NCBI GenBank assembly: GCA_021204715.1
Contig: JAJPYW010000081.1
Span: 1-5,869 of the forward strand
Length of the DNA: 5,869 nucleotides
Direction: 5' to 3'
Origin: Prevotellaceae bacterium
GTDB lineage: Bacteria; Bacteroidota; Bacteroidia; Bacteroidales; Bacteroidaceae
Shown here piece by piece: positions 1 to 5,409 of the stretch. Every line of letters starts with the position of its first letter. Position 1 is the stretch's first letter. The translations under genes and the position numbers were made by a program. The notes under the pieces were generated by a model. That model saw only the letters and a list, made by a program, of their open reading frames with translations. It was not told the origin of the DNA and made no database searches.

Positions 1-117
1 GTCCGCGACGTCCAAGTGCTGTTTGCCCAAAGCACGCTTCACGTCGGCGGCGGTGGCGCGGGCGATGCGCCCGGTGGTCTCCTCCCAGCTGATGTTTAAT
101 AACTCTTCTGAAAACAT
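1..117 (-). CDS. thiH: ThiH, 2-iminoacetate (dehydroglycine) synthase, N-terminal part only
   Basis: Only the first 39 codons are present; the gene continues past the left edge. The protein begins MFSEELLNISWEETTGRIAR and continues through a TAADVKRALGK stretch. This matches the start of anaerobic-type ThiH proteins, a helical lead-in before the radical-SAM barrel. In the family (about 377 residues in E. coli), ThiH uses a [4Fe-4S] cluster and S-adenosylmethionine to cleave tyrosine, giving the dehydroglycine used by ThiG. The cluster-binding CxxxCxxC motif lies outside the window and cannot be checked. The ATG at 117 is chosen because an in-frame TAA lies only 27 bases upstream. It follows thiF by 28 bp, so it is very probably in the same operon. 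No strong Shine-Dalgarno is visible. Identity rests on a short N-terminus plus strong context. Confidence 0.85.
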   Translation of the reverse strand, partial: MFSEELLNISWEETTGRIARATAADVKRALGKQHLDVAD

Positions 118-145
118 CTCGATGATATGATAACGGTTCTTTTAA

Positions 146-838
146 TTACAAGTTGATGATGTATGACTGCATGGTGCGCAGGTCGACGGTCCACAAGCGG
201 TCCACGAGCGGAGAGCCGTAGCCGCACACCAACTGCAGCACTTGGGAAGCCTCCACACTGCCCACGACAGCCGGCGTGACGCCCACCACCCCCTTGCCCG
301 GATGGGGCATGCCGAGCGTGGCCTCCTCGTCGGGGAAGAGCGTGCGGTAGGTGGCTTCCCCTTTACAAAGCACGGCCACCTGCCCCTCGAAGCCAAGGAT
401 GGAGCCGTACACGTAGGGTTTGCCAAGGGCAAGGCACGTGTCGCTGATAAGGTAGCGCGCGGCGAAGTTGTCCGTGCCGTCCACCACGATGTCATAGCCT
501 GCGACGATTTCCCGCGCGTTGCCGGCATTGAGGCGGAAGGGATATGCCTTGATGTCCACATCGTCGTTCAACCGCTTCAAGCGACGGGCGGCGCAGGCGG
601 TCTTCAGTTGCCCCGTCTGGGAAGCGTCGAAGAGCGTTTGCCGGTGCAGGTTGCTCAAGGCAACGGTGTCGCCGTCCACCAATCCCAACGTGCCCACGCC
701 CGCCGCCGCAAGATAAGTGGCTATGGGAGTACCGAGGCCGCCCACACCCACCAAGAGCACTTTGGCTGCGGACAGGCGCCGTTGCCCCTCCTGCCCTATT
801 TCGGGCAACATCGTTTGACGGTCGTAGCGTGTCTCCAT
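146..838 (-). CDS. thiF: ThiF/MoeB/HesA-family adenylyltransferase for ThiS; zinc and transfer cysteines absent
   Basis: A 230-residue E1-like protein (E. coli ThiF has 251). In the family it adenylates the C-terminal glycine of ThiS so that sulfur can be added, giving ThiS thiocarboxylate. The nucleotide-binding loop GVGGLG is at residues 31-36, followed by DGD at 55-57 and SNLHRQ at 62-67, the hallmark of the ThiF/MoeB fold. VVDGTDNF at 118-125 is the conserved stretch before the crossover loop. It is odd in one respect. ThiF and MoeB normally carry CxxC pairs for zinc and a cysteine before the AGVxGxxxG segment. Here that region reads YRTLFPDEEATLGMPHPGKG (164-183) then VVGVTPAVVGS. The only cysteines are C82, C135, C158 and C205, none in a CxxC pair. 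The start is 5 bp after the thiC stop, so translation is probably coupled. Its neighbours make a ThiS partner much more likely than MoaD. Confidence 0.93.
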   Translation of the reverse strand: METRYDRQTMLPEIGQEGQRRLSAAKVLLVGVGGLGTPIATYLAAAGVGTLGLVDGDTVALSNLHRQTLFDASQTGQLKTACAARRLKRLNDDVDIKAYPFRLNAGNAREIVAGYDIVVDGTDNFAARYLISDTCLALGKPYVYGSILGFEGQVAVLCKGEATYRTLFPDEEATLGMPHPGKGVVGVTPAVVGSVEASQVLQLVCGYGSPLVDRLWTVDLRTMQSYIINL

Positions 839-843
839 GCCGG

Positions 844-2559
<1,716 letters not shown>

Positions 2560-3333
2560 TTATTTACTAAGGAAAGCGGTAAGCGGCGAAGTGGCGTCGG
2601 CACAGTCGGACACCGCGCCCAAGCCCGCCTTGAAAGCGCGTCGGCCGGCAATGACCGCCTCTTTGAAAGCGACGGCCATCTGCACGGGATCGGCGGCCAC
2701 CGCAATGGCGGTGTTCACCAAGCAACAGTCGGCGCCCATCTCCATGGCTTCGGCGGCATGGCTGGGCGCGCCGATGCCCGCGTCGATTACCACAGGCACG
2801 GTAGATTGCTCAATGATGATTTGCAAGAAATCTTTGGTGCGCAGCCCCTTGTTGGTGCCTATGGGAGCGGCGAGCGGCATCACGGTGGCGGCGCCCGCCT
2901 CTTCAAGCTGCTTGCACAGCGTAGGGTCGGCTTGGCAATAAGGCAACACCACGAAGCCCATCTTGACAAGCTGCCCGGTGGCGCGCAGCGTCTCGGTGGA
3001 ATCGGGCAACAGGTAGCGTGGGTCGGGGTGAATCTCCAACTTCAGCCAGTTGGTGCCGAAGGCTTCGCGGGCCATCTGCGCCGCGAAAACGGCCTCTTCC
3101 GCATTGCGCACGCCCGAGGTGTTGGGCAGCAGTTGCAGGTTTCCCTTGAGTGTAATGTGGGTGAGCAAGTCGTCTTGCCCGTCTTGAAGCTCTATGCGCT
3201 TCATGGCCACGGTCACCATTTCGGTGCCGCTCGCTTCAATGGCTTGCGCCATCAACGCGTTGTCGTTGAACTTTCCTGTTCCAAGGAAAAGGCGGGAGCC
3301 GAACTCCCTGCCTGCGATAATCAGTTTATCCAT
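2560..3333 (-). CDS. thiG: ThiG, thiazole synthase
   Basis: A 257-residue TIM-barrel enzyme, close to the 256 of E. coli ThiG. It condenses 1-deoxy-D-xylulose 5-phosphate, dehydroglycine from ThiH and sulfur from ThiS thiocarboxylate into thiazole phosphate. The Schiff-base lysine is K98 in [10 protein letters not shown]. Other family marks are [10 protein letters not shown] at 13-22, [15 protein letters not shown] at 68-82, APIGTNKGL and [20 protein letters not shown]. The ATG at 3333 starts [15 protein letters not shown], which fits the family. The frame stays open upstream to an ATG at 3423 that would add 30 residues ([15 protein letters not shown] and onward). That ATG has GAGGGA about 7 bases before it, whereas the 3333 ATG has no Shine-Dalgarno. 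I prefer 3333 because the extension resembles no part of ThiG. The gap after thiE is 120 bp, the largest in the cluster. Confidence 0.96.
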   Translation of the reverse strand: MDKLIIAGREFGSRLFLGTGKFNDNALMAQAIEASGTEMVTVAMKRIELQDGQDDLLTHITLKGNLQLLPNTSGVRNAEEAVFAAQMAREAFGTNWLKLEIHPDPRYLLPDSTETLRATGQLVKMGFVVLPYCQADPTLCKQLEEAGAATVMPLAAPIGTNKGLRTKDFLQIIIEQSTVPVVIDAGIGAPSHAAEAMEMGADCCLVNTAIAVAADPVQMAVAFKEAVIAGRRAFKAGLGAVSDCADATSPLTAFLSK

Positions 3334-3453
3334 ATATTGTCGTTTGTATTGAGTCTCTATATGTAAAGGTCGATTGCTTATGTTGTGCTTGCTGATACGG
3401 ATAGTTTCCGGTTGTTGAAACATAGTTTGTCCCTCGTTTGCCTGCCGGTAACG

Positions 3454-4086
3454 CTATATGGAAAGGCCTCCTTCCAACGCTTGCAACGTCAAGCGCATCT
3501 CCTCCACGGGACTTGTGGCATGGAGCACGCTGCCGCTAAGGGCGATGCCGTCGACGCCCGTGGCAGCGAGTGCAGGGATGTCTTGGCGTGTGATGCCGCC
3601 TATCGCTATCAGGGGCAATCGGATTCCTTCCGCCTTCATCCGCGCCACAATACGTCGGTAGCCTTCCAAGCCCAACACCGGGGCAAGTCCTTGCTTGGTG
3701 GTGGTGAAACGGAAGGGGCCCACGCCCACATAATCGGCGCCGGCCAAGGCGTGTGCTTTCACTTGCTCGAAGGTATTGGCTGTGCCGCCTATGATAAAGC
3801 CACTCCCTGCCAACGCCCGCGCTTTCGCCACGGGAAGGTCGCGCTGTCCCAAGTGCACGCCGTCGGCAGCGGCGGCGAGCGCCACGTCCAAGCGGTCGTC
3901 AACAACGAGCTTGGCGCCCGCGGCTCGGCAAAGGGGCAACACCTCCAACGCGGTGTCATAGAGCCGGCGGGTGTCGGCCTCTTTCATGCGCAGCTGCACC
4001 CATCGGCAGCCTCCTTCCAAGGCCATGCGCACCGCCTCCACGTAGGTGTAGCGGTCGGTGTAATGGGATATGAACTGCAGCGTCAT
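3454..4086 (-). CDS. thiE: ThiE, thiamine phosphate synthase
   Basis: A 210-residue (beta/alpha)8 protein, close to the 211 of E. coli ThiE. It joins HMP diphosphate to thiazole phosphate, releasing pyrophosphate and giving thiamine phosphate. Visible family motifs are QLRMK at 31-35, VVDDRLDVA around 61-69 (usually NDR), DGVHLGQRD at 75-83, YVGVGPFRFTTTK at 119-131 and IAIGGI at 160-165. The chosen ATG at 4086 overlaps the thiS stop as ATGA, a classic coupled junction, and gives MTLQFISHYTDRYTY. A longer open frame to 4149 would only read through thiS in another frame. The QLRMK and TTTK motifs and the GGI phosphate-binding turn favour a true synthase. TenI relatives share the fold but lack the synthase residues. 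No thiD domain is fused. Confidence 0.96.
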   Translation of the reverse strand: MTLQFISHYTDRYTYVEAVRMALEGGCRWVQLRMKEADTRRLYDTALEVLPLCRAAGAKLVVDDRLDVALAAAADGVHLGQRDLPVAKARALAGSGFIIGGTANTFEQVKAHALAGADYVGVGPFRFTTTKQGLAPVLGLEGYRRIVARMKAEGIRLPLIAIGGITRQDIPALAATGVDGIALSGSVLHATSPVEEMRLTLQALEGGLSI

Positions 4087-4280
4087 CCCCCACACACGGC
4101 TTTGATGATAATTACCTTGGCCCCTGCCGATAAGGGCGTGGCGGCCCACGCTTCGCGCTTCACCATTTGGTTGTCGAGCGCCACGGCCACCCCGGCCTCG
4201 GGCAATGCCAACTCCACGGCAAGCTCCATGAGCGTCGTGGCGGTGGTTTCTCTTGGTTTGTCGTTTACTTTTATCTCCAT
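4083..4280 (-). CDS. thiS: ThiS, ubiquitin-like sulfur-carrier protein
   Basis: A 65-residue beta-grasp protein (E. coli ThiS has 66) that begins MEIKVNDKPRETT and ends in VCGG. The terminal Gly64-Gly65 is the functional signature: Gly65 is adenylated by ThiF and then carries a thiocarboxylate that donates sulfur to ThiG. Middle sections such as ATTLMELAVEL and VAVALDNQMVKREAW match the helix and strands of the family. The ATG at 4280 is preferred; an in-frame TTG at 4292 would add only MHDG and is not needed. The stop TGA shares bases with the thiE start. It is the first gene after the riboswitch leader. A MoaD role is possible for this fold, but the surrounding genes are all thiamine genes. 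Confidence 0.95.
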   Translation of the reverse strand: MEIKVNDKPRETTATTLMELAVELALPEAGVAVALDNQMVKREAWAATPLSAGAKVIIIKAVCGG

Positions 4281-4364
4281 ACCATCATGCAAGTTTACAC
4301 CGTCTGTCTATCGTCCGCCGGGTTCTTTCACCGTTTGCCCGGGTGTCTTTAAGTGCAGACGTTA

Positions 4365-4410
4365 AACAGCCCCGCGTGCGGACTTCAACAAGTCATCACT
4401 CGGGGCTGTT
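4365..4410 (-). promoter_or_regulatory. Leader hairpin between TPP aptamer and thiS (probable expression platform)
   Basis: In the transcript, AACAGCCCCG (4374-4365 is its partner CGGGGCTGTT) forms a perfect 10-bp outer stem between 4401-4410 and 4365-4374. Inside it is a second 5-bp stem, GACTT-GTTG-AAGTC (4381-4394), separated from the outer one by two 6-base internal loops. After the hairpin the transcript reads TTTAACG, so the U-tract is too short for a convincing intrinsic terminator. It lies 85 bases before the thiS start. The structure is seen in the sequence; its role as the riboswitch output, by weak termination or by control of downstream folding, is inferred. Confidence 0.6.
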
Positions 4411-4437
4411 CACTCAAACTTACCGGCGTGCGGTCAT

Positions 4438-4555
4438 CACTTTCCCTACGGCAGCATTGTCTGCATCAGGTCTGTGGGTATGATCTCAGCCCTTTCGGTC
4501 GCCGCGCCGGCCGCTTTGTGCCGCCCGCAGCTTCTTAAAAGAGCACCCCCAAGTG
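4438..4555 (-). ncRNA. TPP riboswitch (THI element) aptamer
   Basis: Read on the minus strand, the element has the invariant blocks in the right order: GGGGTGC (from 4549), GGCTGAGATCATACCC with CTGAGA at 4489-4484, ACCTGATG at 4471-4464, then GACAATGCTGCCGTAGGGAA. Helix P1 can form from CACTT (4555-4551) with AAGTG (4442-4438). P2 is GGGT with ACCC. P3 can form from CTCTTT with AAAGGG and carries a GC-rich extension of about 40 bases. P5 is GCAG with CTGC. The CTGAGA loop binds the aminopyrimidine ring of thiamine diphosphate, and the ACCTGATG side holds the pyrophosphate through magnesium. It sits just upstream of thiS, so it should shut off the thi cluster when TPP is plentiful. Identification is secure; the exact mode of output is not. 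Confidence 0.96.
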
Positions 4556-4567
4556 TCGTTACGGTGA

Positions 4568-4598
4568 CAAAATTAACTACATTTTCCGTAATCGCAAA
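4568..4598 (-). promoter_or_regulatory. Bacteroidetes-type promoter for the thi operon
   Basis: On the minus strand, TTTG (4598-4595) is followed by exactly 19 bases and then TAATTTTG (4575-4568). This fits the Bacteroidetes primary-sigma consensus of a TTTG -33 box, about 19 bases, and a TAnnTTTG -7 box. A run of seven A (4616-4610) lies just upstream and could act as an UP-like element. Initiation would fall near 4560, only a few bases before helix P1 of the riboswitch, leaving a leader of about 280 bases before thiS. Box and spacing are seen; activity is inferred. Confidence 0.8.
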
Positions 4599-4621
4599 CG
4601 CTTCGCCCGTTTTTTTGCCAT

Positions 4622-4654
4622 GGGGCTGTGTCAAAAGACACATCCCCTTCGGGG
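4622..4654. repeat. Imperfect hairpin overlapping a second hairpin, upstream of thi promoter
   Basis: GGGG-C-TGTGTC (4622-4632), loop AAAA, GACACA-T-CCCC (4637-4647) forms a 10-bp stem with a single C/T mismatch. Its right arm CCCC can pair instead with GGGG at 4651-4654 across TTC, so the two structures exclude each other. It lies just upstream of the promoter A-tract. On the minus strand it could stop stray transcription entering from the right, but no clean U-run follows directly. It could equally be the end of a decayed mobile element. The structure is certain; the function is not. Confidence 0.55.
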
Positions 4655-4663
4655 ACATTGATT

Positions 4664-4720
4664 GACCACCCCTCCAAAGCGGCGCTGCCGCTTAGAGTAT
4701 TGCTCGATCACCCCTCCAAA
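4664..4720. repeat. Direct repeat pair GAYCACCCCTCCAAA with intervening hairpin
   Basis: GACCACCCCTCCAAA (4664-4678) recurs as GATCACCCCTCCAAA (4706-4720) with one C/T difference, 42 bp apart. The first copy runs directly into a perfect 7-bp stem, AAGCGGC-GCT-GCCGCTT (4677-4693). The second copy runs into a different palindrome (4716-4744). So each copy of the motif is followed by a hairpin of unrelated sequence, as in modular intergenic repeat elements. I do not recognise the family. Confidence 0.7.
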
Positions 4721-4744
4721 CCTCCCCTTATATGGGAGGCTTGG
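4716..4744. repeat. 11-bp imperfect palindrome
   Basis: CCAAACCTCCC (4716-4726) and GGGAGGCTTGG (4734-4744) pair at 10 of 11 positions around the 7-base loop CTTATAT. The right arm is also the first part of the first 33-bp hairpin repeat, so neighbouring structures share bases. Confidence 0.7.
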
Positions 4745-4816
4745 TCGTTCTTACGACCTCCGAAGTTCACAAGTTATAGGGGGGGGGAGGCTTGGTCGGC
4801 CTACGGCCTCCGAAGT
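4734..4816. repeat. Two diverged copies of a 32-33 bp hairpin repeat flanking a G9 run
   Basis: Copy 1 is 4734-4766 and copy 2 is 4785-4816. Both start GGGAGGCTTGGTCG and end CCTCCGAAGT. They differ mainly in the middle: TTCTTACGA in copy 1 and GCCTACGG in copy 2. Copy 1 folds as GGTCG-TTCTTA-CGACC; copy 2 folds as GGTCG with CGGCC, using one G-T pair, or as GGAGGC with GCCTCC. Both are preceded by TTATA; before copy 2 this is followed by nine consecutive G (4779-4787), three of which begin the repeat. The retained flanks and changed loop suggest a structured repeat, perhaps of a REP or MITE kind. I cannot assign a family. Confidence 0.75.
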
Positions 4817-4861
4817 GCTATATTCATGTTATGACACATCCCTAAAAAAAAGGGAAGCGCG

Positions 4862-4880
4862 CCGCTTGCCATTCAAGCGG
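4862..4880. repeat. Perfect 7-bp stem hairpin
   Basis: CCGCTTG (4862-4868), loop CCATT, CAAGCGG (4874-4880). A weaker stem CCCT-A7-AGGG lies just left (4840-4854), and GCAGTG (4891-4896) can pair with CACTGC (4915-4920) just right. No gene ends here, so these are not obvious terminators. Confidence 0.6.
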
Positions 4881-4932
4881 TGAAATGAAAGCAGTGTAAA
4901 CGGGATGCTGAAAGCACTGCAATCCACAGGAT

Positions 4933-5044
4933 CTATGGAAGCGTTTCCATAGGTGCTATCGAATCGCTTCCATAGGTGCTATCGAATCGCTTCCATAGGT
5001 GCTATCGAATCGCTTCCATACCACCTATCGAAGTGCTTCGATAG
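4933..5044. repeat. 23-bp tandem block A (four units plus flanking perfect dyads)
   Basis: Four head-to-tail 23-bp units begin at 4942, 4965, 4988 and 5011. Units 2 and 3 are identical, unit 1 differs by one base, and unit 4 differs at its right half. Consensus parts are CGCTTCCATAGGTG then CTATCGAAT. The block opens with a perfect 8-bp dyad, CTATGGAAGCGTTTCCATAG (4933-4952), and closes with a perfect 9-bp dyad, CTATCGAAGTGCTTCGATAG (5025-5044). Inner units are near-palindromes centred on the same GAA-N4-TTC core. A GATCTAT (4930-4936) and its inverse ATAGATC (5041-5047) bracket the block. No coding sense. Confidence 0.95.
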
Positions 5045-5049
5045 ATCTT

Positions 5050-5118
5050 CATCAATACAGTCTTTGCAAACCCATCAATATTATCCTTGGAATTTCATCA
5101 ATACTTTCGTTGGTATGA
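5050..5118. repeat. 23-bp period block B (three degenerate units beginning CATCAATA)
   Basis: CATCAATA recurs at 5050, 5073 and 5096, exactly 23 bp apart, while the rest of each unit differs. Each unit ends in a TTTG or TTGG stretch. The dyad core is degraded here to CAA-N4-(A/T)TC or similar, for example CAATACTTTC at 5099-5108. The block is the right length to preserve the 23-bp register between blocks A and C. Confidence 0.8.
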
Positions 5119-5208
5119 ATGGAAGCGCTTCGACTCGGCGAATGGAAGCGCTTCGACTCGGCGAATGGAAGCGCTTCGACTCAATACAAGGAATGTGTTC
5201 GTGGTATT
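5117..5208. repeat. 23-bp tandem block C (three units plus one diverged unit)
   Basis: Units start at 5117, 5140 and 5163. The first two are identical and the third differs only in its last three bases. Each holds the perfect palindrome GAAGCGCTTC (5122-5131, 5145-5154, 5168-5177) within GGAAGCGCTTCGACTC. A fourth unit (5186-5208) keeps only GGAATGTGTTCG, the same GGAA-N4-TTCG outline, at the expected 23-bp step. Changes spare the dyad arms and hit the spacer and flanks. Confidence 0.93.
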
Positions 5209-5211
5209 TGA

Positions 5212-5296
5212 AAACTCGTGTTTGTACTATGTAGAAACTCGAGTTTGTAGCATATAAAAACTCGAGTTTGTAGACTTACAAACTCGAGTTTATAGA
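5212..5296. repeat. 22-23 bp tandem block D (four units with AAACTCGAGTTT palindrome)
   Basis: AAACTCGTGTTT (5212-5223) is followed by three perfect copies of the 12-bp palindrome AAACTCGAGTTT at 5235, 5258 and 5280. Steps are 23, 23 and 22 bp. Each is followed by GTAG, GTAC or ATAG and then variable bases. The core differs from the GAA-N4-TTC of blocks A and C, but the spacing is nearly the same and the block is contiguous with them. Confidence 0.93.
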
Positions 5297-5326
5297 TATC
5301 CTCCATTGGGAAGCAGGCAAATCGTG

Positions 5327-5369
5327 TAAAACAGACGGGGCTGCACCGGAATCGCTCCGCCGCAGCCCC
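5327..5369 (-). terminator. Stem-loop terminator of the SusD-family operon
   Basis: On the minus strand, GGGGCTGC (5369-5362) pairs with GCAGCCCC (5344-5337), a perfect 8-bp GC-rich stem, with an inner 4-bp stem CGGA/TCCG. It is followed by GTCTGTTTTAC, a modest T-run. It begins about 40 bases after the SusD stop codon. Position, stem strength and T-run support intrinsic termination, leaving the tandem repeat ladder downstream largely untranscribed from this side. Confidence 0.75.
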
Positions 5370-5409
5370 TGAAGAATTTATTTCACTTTATGTTGAAATG
5401 ATGTATTCA

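Larger units (their letters stand above)
4600..5409. other. Gene-free, repeat-rich intergenic region
   Basis: About 800 bases hold no gene I can support. Open frames here (for example 4953-5234 on the plus strand) only translate the tandem repeats and give low-complexity peptides. From left to right the region holds a mismatch hairpin (4622-4647), two copies of a GAYCACCCCTCCAAA repeat, an imperfect palindrome, two copies of a 32-33 bp hairpin repeat with a run of nine G between them, a 7-bp-stem hairpin (4862-4880), the 23-bp ladder (4933-5296) and the susD-side terminator. It contrasts in base composition with the GC-rich coding DNA on both sides. There are no tRNA, rRNA or transposase remnants that I can see. 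Confidence 0.85.

Noticed and set aside
4087..4149. Longer thiE start at 4149
   Set aside because: It would overlap thiS by 67 bases. The 4086 ATG gives the normal ThiE N-terminus and an ATGA stop-start junction.
3385..4365. A 326-codon plus-strand open frame opposite thiE and thiS
   Set aside because: It is a shadow of thiE and thiS with no family resemblance, and it runs on into the riboswitch leader.
4365..4410. Calling the leader hairpin a firm intrinsic terminator
   Set aside because: The stem is strong, but the transcript continues TTTAACG with no proper U-tract, so it is reported only as a probable regulatory hairpin.
4446..4658. A small minus-strand open frame over the riboswitch (70 codons)
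   Set aside because: It coincides with the aptamer and promoter, and its sequence is explained by the RNA element.
4600..4930. A transposase remnant or insertion sequence
   Set aside because: No transposase-like peptide appears in any frame. Only short palindromes and direct repeats are seen, which do not by themselves show an insertion sequence.
4953..5234. A 93-codon open frame across the tandem repeats
   Set aside because: The peptide is repeat translation (IASIGAIESL-like and EWKRFDS-like runs). The unit length of 23 is not divisible by 3, so each copy is read in another frame.
4933..5296. CRISPR array
   Set aside because: There is no constant repeat alternating with unique spacers. 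Units are contiguous and nearly identical within blocks, the period is only 23 bp, and no cas gene is seen.
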